Shown here: positions 8,147 through 16,902 of the stretch, piece by piece
Position numbering within the stretch: position 1 is the first letter of the stretch
How the letters are laid out: every line of letters starts with the position of its first letter
Origin: Prevotellaceae bacterium UBA2738
Lineage (GTDB): Bacteria > Bacteroidota > Bacteroidia > Bacteroidales > Bacteroidaceae
NCBI GenBank assembly: GCA_002353585.1
Contig: DEJW01000049.1
Span: 153 to 41,019 of the forward strand
Length of the DNA: 40,867 nucleotides
Direction of reading: 5' to 3'
Notes under the pieces: model-generated
Databases searched by the model: none
The model's input: the letters and a program-made list of their open reading frames with translations, nothing else
What the model was told of the DNA's origin: nothing
Program-made: the position numbers and the translations under genes

Positions 8147-9314
8147 AGAGAACCAAGCCCTTGAGGTATTCGCCCTCAGGATGATAGATGTTTATAGGAT
8201 GGTCAGCAGGCTGGTGAAGCTGGTGCAGAATGCGAACCTTGCGCCCAGCCTGAGCAGCAGCTGTGAAGACAGCATTGCGGAAATTGTCTTTGGTAACAAC
8301 CTGAGAACATGAGAAGGTGAAGATTATGCCACCAGGTTTAATCTTCTCAAAAGCCTTCATATTAAGACGGGTGTAACCCTTGAGAGCATTACGCAAAGCC
8401 GCACGATGCTTGGCAAAGGCTGGTGGGTCGAGAATAATAAGGTCGTAGTTGTTGCCAGCCTTATCAAGGTATTTGAAGGCATCCTCGCAATAAGCCACAT
8501 GACGTTTGTCATCAGGAAAATTGAGGTTGACATTCTCAGTGGTCAGTTCGATAGCCCTTGAAGAACTGTCAACAGAGTGAACCAGCTCTGCCCCACCCCT
8601 CATGGCATAGAAAGAGAAGCCACCAGTGTAGCAGAACATATTGAGCACCTTCTTACCCTGAGAGTATTTCTCAAGCAGAGAACGGTTCTCACGCTGGTCG
8701 ATGAAGAAGCCTGTCTTCTGACCACGAAGGTAGTCAACACGGAATTTCAGACCATTCTCCAAGGCAACAGTATCATTGGTGCCACCATAGAGGAAGGTGT
8801 TCTCCTGACTGAGGTCAGCCTTGAAAGGAAGGGTTGTCTCACTCTTATAATACACATTTTTGATGCGAGAACCCATAACCTTGACCAGTTCCTTGACAAT
8901 AACGTCTTTACACATGTGCATACCTACTGAGTGAGCCTGCATGACAGCAGTATCGCCATAGCAGTCGATGACAAGACCTGGGAGGTTGTCGCCCTCGCCA
9001 TGCACCAGACGATAGGTGTTGTTGTCAGGATTATCGGCAATACCAATATCCTGACGCATCTTCAGGGCTACGGAGAGACGTTTGTTCCAGAAACCCTCGT
9101 CGATAGTCTCATCAGTAAAGGTGAGGATGCGAACGGCGATGGAACCAATCTGGAAATGTCCACGACCAACAAGAGCACCATTGTAAGATATCACATCAAC
9201 AATGTCGCCCTCACTAATCCCTTCATCCATGCTCTGTATGGCACCAGAGAACACCCATGGATGAAAACGCATGATACTTTCTTCTTTGCCTTTTTTTAGA
9301 TATATCTGTTTCAT
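8136..9314 (-). CDS. rlmI: Class I SAM-dependent rRNA cytosine methyltransferase, RlmI-like
   Basis: An RlmI/YccW-type 23S rRNA 5-methylcytosine methyltransferase. An N-terminal PUA domain (about residues 1-75, FHPWVFSGAI) precedes an RNA-binding linker and a Rossmann methyltransferase fold with motif I NMFCYTGGFSF, motif IV DLIILDPPAFAK and FTFSCSQ near the C-terminus. I chose the ATG at 9314 (392 residues, MKQIYLKKG); the longer start at 9341 reads through repeat-like GGTTCGTTGGTT sequence. The target base is inferred from the family. Confidence 0.88.
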   Translation of the reverse strand: MKQIYLKKGKEESIMRFHPWVFSGAIQSMDEGISEGDIVDVISYNGALVGRGHFQIGSIAVRILTFTDETIDEGFWNKRLSVALKMRQDIGIADNPDNNTYRLVHGEGDNLPGLVIDCYGDTAVMQAHSVGMHMCKDVIVKELVKVMGSRIKNVYYKSETTLPFKADLSQENTFLYGGTNDTVALENGLKFRVDYLRGQKTGFFIDQRENRSLLEKYSQGKKVLNMFCYTGGFSFYAMRGGAELVHSVDSSSRAIELTTENVNLNFPDDKRHVAYCEDAFKYLDKAGNNYDLIILDPPAFAKHRAALRNALKGYTRLNMKAFEKIKPGGIIFTFSCSQVVTKDNFRNAVFTAAAQAGRKVRILHQLHQPADHPINIYHPEGEYLKGLVLYVE

Positions 9315-9360
9315 TGGTTCGTTGGTTAAAGAGGGGTTCATGACGAAACCCCAACGGTGG

Positions 9361-10011
9361 CTATTCTGTAATGGTTGGCTCTGGTTCTGGTTCTGGCTCA
9401 GGAACTACGATGAGCTGGTAGTCCTGAGTTTCTTTGAGTTGGATGTATTCCTCATAAAGACGGACGCAAGCCCAGGCATCTGTGGCAGCATAGTTCTGCT
9501 GTTTCTCAGAGAGCACATCGGCTTCCCAGTTAGAGAGCTGTTCACGCTTTGAGATACGTTCGCCAAAGAAGTTGGCATAGAGTTTGGCAAGACTCATATC
9601 CTTGATGCCAAGTTCAGCCATGTGGTCCTGCAAGTCTATAAAGCCACCAGGAGTGAACTCACCTCTCTTGTGGAGCATCATGAGGTCATCATGCCAGGAG
9701 AGTCCTATCTTCTTCACCTTGGTTGACTCAAGGAGTTCTATGACTGGTGCACAGAGTCCAATCCTGTTGAGACGGAAGAGGAAACAGGTGTCGTGAGTGC
9801 TTACCTGCAACAGAGCCACCTTATTGGTTCGTCCTTTTTTGAAGACAGGACGAGTTTCAGTGTCGAAACCTAAGAGGTCTTGCTGCAACAGATAATCGAC
9901 AGCCTTCCTTGCTTCATCCTCTGTTATTATGACAATCTTGCGACCAGGAAAGACGATACGAGGCAATGACCCTATCTTTGTCTTGTCATATTTACTATAT
10001 AGTACCTTCAT
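9361..10011 (-). CDS. DEDD-family 3'-5' exonuclease
   Basis: A 216-residue single-domain RNase D-like 3'-5' exonuclease. The first metal motif is D50-T-E52 in LGFDTETRP, the second is in GLSWHDDL, and NYAATDAWACVRLYEEY supplies the tyrosine and aspartate of motif III (DEDDy type). The natural substrate is unknown. The C-terminus ends in alternating Pro-Glu (PEPEPEPEP) encoded by a 6-bp tandem repeat, which may vary in length between strains. The gene lies 13 bp after dnaB. Confidence 0.85.
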   Translation of the reverse strand: MKVLYSKYDKTKIGSLPRIVFPGRKIVIITEDEARKAVDYLLQQDLLGFDTETRPVFKKGRTNKVALLQVSTHDTCFLFRLNRIGLCAPVIELLESTKVKKIGLSWHDDLMMLHKRGEFTPGGFIDLQDHMAELGIKDMSLAKLYANFFGERISKREQLSNWEADVLSEKQQNYAATDAWACVRLYEEYIQLKETQDYQLIVVPEPEPEPEPTITE

Positions 10012-10024
10012 TCACTATTCGTAT

Positions 10025-11566
10025 TTAATAAGGTACATCGTCATTAGATATATGACCACCAGCAAGTGGGTCATCATCCGCACCAAAAGAGGTGTTGAGC
10101 GATGAACTCCTTATATTGCCACCACCAGAATTAGCATAAGGGTCATACTCGTCAGGATTAGCAAAGCGGGTGTATTCGCCTTTGAATGAAAGGGTTACGT
10201 CCTTGGTGGCACCCTTACGGTGTTTAGCTATAATAATCTGTGCCATACCCTTCAGTGAGTTGCCCTCAGAGTCCATATCCAAACCATAATATTCAGGACG
10301 ATGCACAAAGAGTACCATATCGGCATCCTGCTCTATGGCACCAGACTCACGCAGGTCACTCAACTGAGGACGGGCACTGTTGGCAGTTCCTGCACCAGAG
10401 CCCTGACGCTTCTCCACATCACGCGAGAGCTGTGAGAGGGCTATGATTGGGATGTTAAGTTCCTTGGCAAGACCCTTCAGAGAACGAGAAATGGTTGACA
10501 CCTCTTCCTGACGGGAGTTGAACTTCATGCCGTTAGCATTCATCAGCTGGAGGTAGTCAATCATGATGAGTTTGACCTGCTTCTCCTTAACCAGGCGACG
10601 AGCCTTGGTTCGTAATTCAAAGACAGACAAACCAGGTGTATCGTCAATATAAAGAGGAGCGCCTTGCATCTTGCCTATGTTGTTGTCGAAACGTGACCAC
10701 TCATCCTGACTCAACTGACCATTAAGGATTTTGGAACCAGGCACAGAACACACATTAGAGATAAGACGGTTGACAAGCTGCACATTATTCATCTCAAGAG
10801 AGAAGAATGCTACAGGTTCCTTATTGTCAATAGCTATATTCTTGGCAAGGGAGAGAGCGAAAGAGGTCTTACCCATGGCAGGACGACCAGCGATGATGAT
10901 AAGGTCAGAATCTTGCCAGCCAGAGGTTACATCGTCAAGTCCTGGATAGCCAGTTGACAGACCAGTGATACCACCAGAGTTGCTTGCCGCTTTCTCTAAT
11001 ATCACACGAGCCTGCTGAACCACCTCGTCAATCTGAACATAGTCCTGACGCATATTCTTCTGAGACAGCTCGAAGAGTTTGCCCTCAGCCTCCTGCATCA
11101 GTTCGTCGATGTCCTGTCCCTCGTCAAATGCCTTTGTCTCTATGCCTGAAGCGTATGAGATAAGTTGGCGAGCTACATACTTCTGAGCCAGGATGTGGGA
11201 GTGAAACTCTATGTTGGCTGATGATGCAACAGTGTTAGACAACTCAACGATATAGGCACTGCCTCCAACCTGGTCGAAGGTGCCTTCCTGCTTCAACTCC
11301 TGACACACAGTCATGATGTCAACAGGTTGTTCTCTCATGCTGAGAGTGAGTATGGCATTATATATCTTCTGATGACGAGGGTCATAGAAGGTCTCAGGAT
11401 GCAACAGTTCACTCACAACGGTGAAGGCATCCTTATCTATCATCAGGGCTCCGAGCACCACCTTCTCTATATCGACAGACTGTGGAGGCAGGTGTCCCAT
11501 AGAGGTATCGACAGGAGCTGAATTATTATTTCTTCTTGAGGATCTTGAAGTAGTATTTGCTGGCAT
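10025..11566 (-). CDS. dnaB: Replicative DNA helicase DnaB
   Basis: A 513-residue hexameric helicase that unwinds DNA at the replication fork. The N-terminal DnaB domain (LPPQSVDIEKVVLGALMIDK) is followed by a RecA-like C-terminal domain with Walker A G227-RPAMGKTS, Walker B (LIMIDYLQLM) and the arginine-finger region (QLSRDVEKRQ). The extreme N-terminus (residues 1-25) is Ser/Asn-rich and overlaps the end of ispE by 41 bp, which is unusually long. No intein is present. Confidence 0.97.
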   Translation of the reverse strand: MPANTTSRSSRRNNNSAPVDTSMGHLPPQSVDIEKVVLGALMIDKDAFTVVSELLHPETFYDPRHQKIYNAILTLSMREQPVDIMTVCQELKQEGTFDQVGGSAYIVELSNTVASSANIEFHSHILAQKYVARQLISYASGIETKAFDEGQDIDELMQEAEGKLFELSQKNMRQDYVQIDEVVQQARVILEKAASNSGGITGLSTGYPGLDDVTSGWQDSDLIIIAGRPAMGKTSFALSLAKNIAIDNKEPVAFFSLEMNNVQLVNRLISNVCSVPGSKILNGQLSQDEWSRFDNNIGKMQGAPLYIDDTPGLSVFELRTKARRLVKEKQVKLIMIDYLQLMNANGMKFNSRQEEVSTISRSLKGLAKELNIPIIALSQLSRDVEKRQGSGAGTANSARPQLSDLRESGAIEQDADMVLFVHRPEYYGLDMDSEGNSLKGMAQIIIAKHRKGATKDVTLSFKGEYTRFANPDEYDPYANSGGGNIRSSSLNTSFGADDDPLAGGHISNDDVPY

Positions 11567-12383
11567 ATTGCGTTATTTTGCTATTTTCTTTTAGTTCGAT
11601 TTCGTTTGTGCTATTAGGGAAGATTCCGTATATTGTGCTTCCTGAACCAGACATTGAAGCATAGACAGCACCACTGTCATATAATGCCTGCTTTACCTCG
11701 CCAAGGATAGGGAGCTTGAGGAATATGCTGTCCTCGAAATCATTGTGAAGGGTATCGCGCCACTGGGTTATGGGGGTGTTCTGCACTATGTCCTTACAGT
11801 TAAACTTGGGAGCATGAGGATTGATACCTGCATAAGCCTCCTTGGTGCTTACTGCTACATCAGGCTTTATCAGCACAAGGAAATATTCGCCATTGAGCAC
11901 TGAGTCATTAGAGGCGAAAGGTGTCAACACCTCTCCCTTTCCCTCTGCATAAGCCGTTTGGGAGGTGATGAAGAAAGGACAGTCAGCACCTAACTGGATG
12001 GCGAAGTTCTGCATCTCTTCTGTTGACATACCGAGTGAGCACAACTCGTTGATGGCTCGTATCATGTAGGCTCCGTCGCTGCTTCCTCCACCCATTCCAG
12101 CCTGCGAGGGAAGATTCTTGGTCAGTGTCACCTTTATGCCTGGCAACTGATAATGCTGGCTTATGAGGTTATATGCCTTTACCACCAGATTCTTCTCAGG
12201 TGGACACAGTTCGGCACAACCCGACACTTCGAGCTGGCAACCTAGAGTATCAGACAAGGTGACATCCATCTCATCATGGATGTCAACAGGATAGAACACA
12301 GTCTCGAGGTCGTGATAACCATCAGGACGCTTGCTTACTACGTTCAGTCCAAGATTTATTTTTGCACAAGGAAAGTATTTCAA
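11526..12383 (-). CDS. ispE: 4-diphosphocytidyl-2-C-methyl-D-erythritol kinase
   Basis: A 285-residue GHMP-family kinase that phosphorylates CDP-methylerythritol in the MEP isoprenoid pathway. The N-terminal AKINLGLNVVSKRPDGYHDL signature and the ATP-binding LPSQAGMGGGSSDGA loop (about residues 91-104) are intact, as is the C-terminal MSGSGSTIYGIF motif. It lies between nadE and dnaB on the same strand, with an AGTAA-rich repeat just before the start. Confidence 0.96.
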   Translation of the reverse strand: MKYFPCAKINLGLNVVSKRPDGYHDLETVFYPVDIHDEMDVTLSDTLGCQLEVSGCAELCPPEKNLVVKAYNLISQHYQLPGIKVTLTKNLPSQAGMGGGSSDGAYMIRAINELCSLGMSTEEMQNFAIQLGADCPFFITSQTAYAEGKGEVLTPFASNDSVLNGEYFLVLIKPDVAVSTKEAYAGINPHAPKFNCKDIVQNTPITQWRDTLHNDFEDSIFLKLPILGEVKQALYDSGAVYASMSGSGSTIYGIFPNSTNEIELKENSKITQYASKYYFKILKKK

Positions 12384-12414
12384 AAGTAAAAAGTAATAAG
12401 TAAAAAGTAAAAAA
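12384..12414. repeat. AAGTAAAAAGTAATAAG-type simple repeat
   Basis: A low-complexity run of 6-7 bp AGTAA(A) words fills the nadE-ispE gap. The same words recur at 25263-25304 inside batE and at 40500-40530. Confidence 0.7.
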
Positions 12415-12424
12415 GCTATGGGGA

Positions 12425-14383
12425 TTAGAGGGTTTCAAGTTCTTCCAACCACATTTTGGATGAGGCATCACTTGGCATACGCCAGTCGCCACGAGGTGAG
12501 AGCGATACAGAACCCACCTTAGGACCGTCAGGCAAACAAGAGCGCTTGAACTGTTGTGAGAAGAAGCGACGGATGAATGTCTTGAGCCACTTGATGATGG
12601 TCTCGTCATCATACTTATACTGTTCGCCATTGGCAAAGGCATGTTTGGCGAGCATCAGTATCTTAGAAGGTTTGAAGCCATGACGGAGTACATAATAAAG
12701 GAAGAAATCATGCAGTATGTAAGGACCAACAAGGTCTTCAGTCTTCTGCACTATATCGCCATTCTCATCTGCAGGGATGAGTTCTGGAGAGATTGGTGTA
12801 TCTATGATGTCGAGCAGGGTGAGTCGGCTTGCTGGGTCAACACCACTATCAGCCACATAGGTCACGATATACCTGATGAGGGTCTTAGGAATAGAGACAT
12901 TGACACCATACATAGACATGTGGTCGCCATTATATGTAGCCCATCCAAGAGCGAGTTCAGAGAGGTCGCCTGTGCCTATCACCATACCATTGAGCTGGTT
13001 GCTGAGGTCCATGAGTATCTGTGTGCGCTCGCGAGCCTGACCATTCTCATAGGTCACATCATGCACATCGATATCGTGGTTGATATCCTTAAAGTGCTGG
13101 ATGCAAGCCTCCTTGATACTTATCTCGCGAATGGTGATGCCAAGAGACTTCATCAGACTCATAGCATTGGAGTAAGTACGGTCTGTAGTGCCAAAGCCTG
13201 GCATGGTGACTCCCACGATACCTGTGCGAGGCATCTTGAGTTTGTCGAATGTCTTGACACAGACAAGCAGAGCAAGGGTGGAATCCAAACCACCACTGAT
13301 GCCAATGACAACAGTCTTGCAACCAGTATGCACCAGTCGCTTGGCAAGACCAGCTACCTGAATATTGAATATCTCTTCGCATGATGCCTGCATATCCTCT
13401 GACTCTGGAATGAATGGTGTTGGGTTAACCTTTCTCAGCAGGGTGAAGTCCTTAGGGTTGATAGACTGGCAATCGATAAAGCGGACAAAAGACTCGTGGT
13501 TGAGTTTGTTGTTGACATTCCTCTGGGCATTGACAAAGGTGGTGTTGTTTCTACGGTCAGAGCGCAGTTTCTCGTAATCTATCTGTGAGATAACCAGCTG
13601 TGACTCGAAACTGAATCGCTCGCTCTCAGCAAGGCACTTGCCATTCTCATAGATATAGGCATTGCCACCATAGACCACATCCTGAGTGCTCTCACCAAAA
13701 CCACAACCAGCATACACATAGCCAGCCATAGTTCTGGCACTCTGCTGGGCAAGCAACTGGCGAAGGTAGGTATTCTTGCCAATGAGTTCGTCGCTGGCGC
13801 TGAGGTTGAAGATGATATCGGCACCAGCCAGAGTGAGACGTGTTGATGGTGGTTCTGGAGCCCAAACATCCTCACACAGTTCCACACCAAAGAGGGCTCC
13901 TGTGCTGGTCTTGAAGATGGTAGGCTGAGGAGAAACCACGATACGGCTTCCAGCAAAGAGTATCTCCGTCTCGTGGAGGTCCTGAGCAGAGGCAAACCAC
14001 CTCTTCTCATAAAACTCGTTATAGTTAGGCAGGTAGGTCTTAGGAATGATAGCGAGAATAGCTCCCTTCTGTATCACCACAGCACAATTCAGCAACAAAC
14101 CTGACACCATGACTGGTGCACCCACGATGCTGATGATATCTAACTGGCGAGTGAAGTCGAGCAACATCATTATTGACTGTTCAGCAGCATCGAGCAACAG
14201 CTGTTGTCTGAACAAATCCTGACATGAATAGCCTGTTACAGAGAGTTCTGGGAACACAATGATTTCTACGCCCTGACCCTCAGCACGCACTATCATCTGC
14301 TCCATCTCTTGTACGTTAAAAGCACAGTCAGCCACCTTTACATTAGAAATAGCAGCTGCAACCTTGATATAGCCGTAATTCAT
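12425..14383 (-). CDS. nadE: Glutamine-hydrolysing NAD+ synthase
   Basis: A 652-residue two-domain enzyme making NAD+ from nicotinic acid adenine dinucleotide. The N-terminal nitrilase-type glutaminase has its Glu46 (FPELS), Lys115 (IIPKTYLPN) and Cys170 (GVELCEDVW) triad. The C-terminal ATP-pyrophosphatase domain has the PP-loop S363-GGLDS and SELALGWATYNGDHMSMY. Glutamine-derived ammonia is channelled between the two. It has a TAACTTTG -7 box upstream and probably leads the nadE-ispE-dnaB transcript. Confidence 0.97.
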   Translation of the reverse strand: MNYGYIKVAAAISNVKVADCAFNVQEMEQMIVRAEGQGVEIIVFPELSVTGYSCQDLFRQQLLLDAAEQSIMMLLDFTRQLDIISIVGAPVMVSGLLLNCAVVIQKGAILAIIPKTYLPNYNEFYEKRWFASAQDLHETEILFAGSRIVVSPQPTIFKTSTGALFGVELCEDVWAPEPPSTRLTLAGADIIFNLSASDELIGKNTYLRQLLAQQSARTMAGYVYAGCGFGESTQDVVYGGNAYIYENGKCLAESERFSFESQLVISQIDYEKLRSDRRNNTTFVNAQRNVNNKLNHESFVRFIDCQSINPKDFTLLRKVNPTPFIPESEDMQASCEEIFNIQVAGLAKRLVHTGCKTVVIGISGGLDSTLALLVCVKTFDKLKMPRTGIVGVTMPGFGTTDRTYSNAMSLMKSLGITIREISIKEACIQHFKDINHDIDVHDVTYENGQARERTQILMDLSNQLNGMVIGTGDLSELALGWATYNGDHMSMYGVNVSIPKTLIRYIVTYVADSGVDPASRLTLLDIIDTPISPELIPADENGDIVQKTEDLVGPYILHDFFLYYVLRHGFKPSKILMLAKHAFANGEQYKYDDETIIKWLKTFIRRFFSQQFKRSCLPDGPKVGSVSLSPRGDWRMPSDASSKMWLEELETL

Positions 14384-14405
14384 AACTGTTTTTGATTTCT
14401 CACTG

Positions 14406-14413
14406 CAAAGTTA
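14406..14413 (-). promoter_or_regulatory. -7 box upstream of nadE
   Basis: TAACTTTG on the minus strand, 23 nt before the nadE ATG. The -33 region is A-rich without a clear TTTG. The predicted leader is under 20 nt. Confidence 0.5.
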
Positions 14414-14448
14414 ATATATTTTTTTTGATTTCTTTTGTTTTACACAAC

Positions 14449-14488
14449 AAAAATCCCCTTGCAAAAAGAAAATGCTACTTTTGCAAGG
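14449..14488 (-). terminator. Intrinsic terminator of fusA2
   Basis: A perfect 10-bp stem, CCTTGCAAAA (14457-14466) with TTTTGCAAGG (14479-14488). On the minus strand it is followed by a short U-rich run corresponding to plus-strand A's at 14449-14453. It lies 25 bp beyond the fusA2 stop. Confidence 0.8.
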
Positions 14489-14513
14489 AGACTTTATACT
14501 TTATACTTTACTC

Positions 14514-16667
14514 TTATTCCTCATCCTTCTGAGCATTCTCAGCTATGAGTTGCTGCTGAAGCTCGTTAGGAAGAAGTTCGTAAGAAGCAAACTTAGTGTT
14601 GAATGATGCTCTACCACCAGTGAGACTTGAGAGAGCGATGCTGTAGTTACTGAGTTCTTTGAGAGGTATCTTAGCCTGCAGCTTCTGGTAGCCATTCTCC
14701 ATATCCATACCCATGATGAGGGCACGACGACCCTGAAGGTCACTCATCACATCACCAGTCATATCAGCTGGCACATAGACCTCGAGGTCATAGATAGGCT
14801 CAAGAATCTTAGGTGCTGCATTGCGGAATGCCTCAGAGAAAGCATTACGAGCTGCAAGCATGAATGAGAGCTCGTTAGAGTCAACTGGGTGCATCTTGCC
14901 GTCATAAACGATGACGCGAACATCACGAGCATAAGAACCAGTGAGTGGTCCTCGCTCCATCTTCTCCATCACACCCTTGAGAATAGCTGGCATGAAGCGC
15001 ATATCGATAGCACCACCAACAACAGTGTTGATGAATACGAGCTTACCACCCCACTCCAGGTCTATCTCTTCGCGAGACTTGATGTTGCACTTAACCTCCT
15101 GACCGTTAAGCTTATAGGTCGTTGGGTCAGGCATTCCGTCAGCATAAGGCTCAACGATAAGGTGTACCTCACCAAACTGACCTGCACCACCAGACTGCTT
15201 CTTGTGGCGATACTCAGCCTGAGCACTCTTGGTGATAGTCTCACGATAAGGAATGCGAGGCTCAAGATATTCTACCTGAATCTTGTCGATATTCTCAAGA
15301 CGCCATTTGAGTGTGCGAAGGTGGAACTCACCCTGACCACGAACGATGGTCTGGCGCAATTCCTTTGACTGCTCCACCACCCATGTAGGGTCTTCCTGAC
15401 GCATACGAGTGAGGGCACTCATCATCTTCTCTGTCTCAGCCTCGTTCTTAGCCTTGATAGCACGAGAATACTTAGGGTTAGGATAAACCACGAAGTCGAA
15501 GCGGTTTTCGCAATCCTTACCATTGAGAGTGTTGCCTGTCTTTACATCTTTCAGTTTTACAGTACAACCTATATCGCCTGCTACCATCTCGTCAACAGGA
15601 ATACGGTTAGCACCAGCAGGGGCATAAATCTGACCTATCCTCTCCTTTGAACCGCGATCGGCATTGGTAAGGTCGTCGCCAGACTTAATCTTGCCACTCA
15701 TAACCTTGAAATACTGAACCTCGCCAATGTGTGGCTCAACACCAGTCTTGAAGAAATATACTGACTCTGGTCCGTTGGCATCGATGGCAACCTCCTCGCC
15801 ACGAGTGTTGTGAACCTTAGGCATCTCGTCAACATGAGGAACCACATTGCCCAGGAACTCCATCAGACGGCGAACACCCATATCCTTGCCTGCACAAACG
15901 CAGAATACAGGGAAGATGCTGCGAGTAATGAGTCCCTTGCGGATGCCCTCGCGAAGCTCGTCCTCAGTAAGTGTCTCAGTCTCAAAGAACTTCTCCATCA
16001 GTCCCTCGTCATTCTCAGCAGCAGCCTCTACGAGAGCCTTATGCAGTTCCATTGCCTTATCCATCTCCTCAGCAGGGATATCCTCAATGGTAGGAGCACC
16101 ACCATCTGGTCCCCAAGAATATTTCTTCATCAACAGGACATCGATGAGAGAATTGAAGTTCGGTCCTTCATTGAGAGGATACTGTATAGGTGTAACCTTT
16201 GAGCCGTAAATCTCCTGCAGGCGCTCGAGTGTGGTGTGGTAGTCACACTTCTCAGCATCGAGCTGGTTTACGAGGAATATTACAGGCTTCTTGAGTTTCT
16301 CTGTATAGCGGAAGTGGTTCTGTGTTCCAACCTCAGGACCTACCTGACCATTGATGAGCAACACACAGGTGTCAGTCACCTCAAGGGCTGTCAGAGCTGC
16401 ACCCACGAAGTCGTCTGAACCTGGACAGTCTATAATATTAAGTTTCTTGTTGTTCCACTCAACATGGAATACGGTTGAGAAAACAGAATAACCATACTCA
16501 TGTTCTACAGGGAAATAGTCGGAAACGGTATTCTTCTGTGTAATACGTCCACGACGATTGATGATACCAGCCTCATAGAGGAGAGCCTCAGTGAGGGTGG
16601 TCTTACCCGAGCCGTCATTGCCAAGGAGTGCAATGTTCTTGATTTCACTGGTCTGATAAACTTTCAT
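14514..16667 (-). CDS. fusA2: Elongation factor G paralogue with altered GTPase motifs
   Basis: A 717-residue EF-G-like translation factor with the full domain order (G domain, domains II-V). The G motifs deviate from true EF-G. G1 is GNDGSGKTT (16-24). G3 is D80-CPGS-D85, where canonical EF-G has DTPGHVDF, so the catalytic histidine is replaced by Ser84. G4 is NQLD (134-137) rather than NKxD. Bacteroides encodes an EF-G2 paralogue reported to support translation without GTP hydrolysis during starvation, and this gene fits that type; the equivalence is inferred. It is monocistronic, with a -7 box at 16721 and a strong terminator. Confidence 0.88.
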   Translation of the reverse strand: MKVYQTSEIKNIALLGNDGSGKTTLTEALLYEAGIINRRGRITQKNTVSDYFPVEHEYGYSVFSTVFHVEWNNKKLNIIDCPGSDDFVGAALTALEVTDTCVLLINGQVGPEVGTQNHFRYTEKLKKPVIFLVNQLDAEKCDYHTTLERLQEIYGSKVTPIQYPLNEGPNFNSLIDVLLMKKYSWGPDGGAPTIEDIPAEEMDKAMELHKALVEAAAENDEGLMEKFFETETLTEDELREGIRKGLITRSIFPVFCVCAGKDMGVRRLMEFLGNVVPHVDEMPKVHNTRGEEVAIDANGPESVYFFKTGVEPHIGEVQYFKVMSGKIKSGDDLTNADRGSKERIGQIYAPAGANRIPVDEMVAGDIGCTVKLKDVKTGNTLNGKDCENRFDFVVYPNPKYSRAIKAKNEAETEKMMSALTRMRQEDPTWVVEQSKELRQTIVRGQGEFHLRTLKWRLENIDKIQVEYLEPRIPYRETITKSAQAEYRHKKQSGGAGQFGEVHLIVEPYADGMPDPTTYKLNGQEVKCNIKSREEIDLEWGGKLVFINTVVGGAIDMRFMPAILKGVMEKMERGPLTGSYARDVRVIVYDGKMHPVDSNELSFMLAARNAFSEAFRNAAPKILEPIYDLEVYVPADMTGDVMSDLQGRRALIMGMDMENGYQKLQAKIPLKELSNYSIALSSLTGGRASFNTKFASYELLPNELQQQLIAENAQKDEE

Positions 16668-16720
16668 AGATTTCTTTGTTATAGGTTAGTTAGTGTTTAT
16701 GATTTTTAGTCGCTTAGATG

Positions 16721-16728
16721 CAAAGGTA
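16721..16728 (-). promoter_or_regulatory. -7 box upstream of fusA2
   Basis: TACCTTTG on the minus strand fits TAnnTTTG and predicts a leader of roughly 50 nt. The -33 position lies in a repetitive GAATGAAGGA tract and lacks TTTG, which may point to activator dependence. Confidence 0.5.
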
Positions 16729-16832
16729 CAAAAAAATGAAGAATGAAGGACGAAGAATGAAGATTTCTTCTCCTTTTTAGCATTTATTAAGATTTTCGCT
16801 ACACTTAACGGACTTTTCACCATGATTAGTCA

Positions 16833-16873
16833 CAAAAAGAGCGGAACCAACCCACTTAAGGTCAGCTCCGCTC
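16833..16873 (-). terminator. Intrinsic terminator after the lipocalin-like lipoprotein
   Basis: GAGCGGA (16839-16845) pairs with TCCGCTC (16867-16873), and the minus-strand transcript then reads UUUUUG. The sequence just beyond it, CATGATTAGTCACAAAAAGAG, is nearly identical to that at 20074-20095, so the terminators of the two secreted-protein units are homologous. Confidence 0.8.
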
Positions 16874-16902
16874 GCTCAATTATTGTTTAACGCTGTGTTA
16901 TT

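Noticed and set aside
9361..9420. Pro-Glu repeat at the exonuclease C-terminus as a functional TonB-like segment
   Set aside because: Too short, and the protein lacks signal and membrane segments; a slippage-derived tail is the simpler explanation.
12641..13384. 247-residue plus-strand ORF
   Set aside because: Antisense to nadE and without family features; codon pattern reflects the opposite strand.
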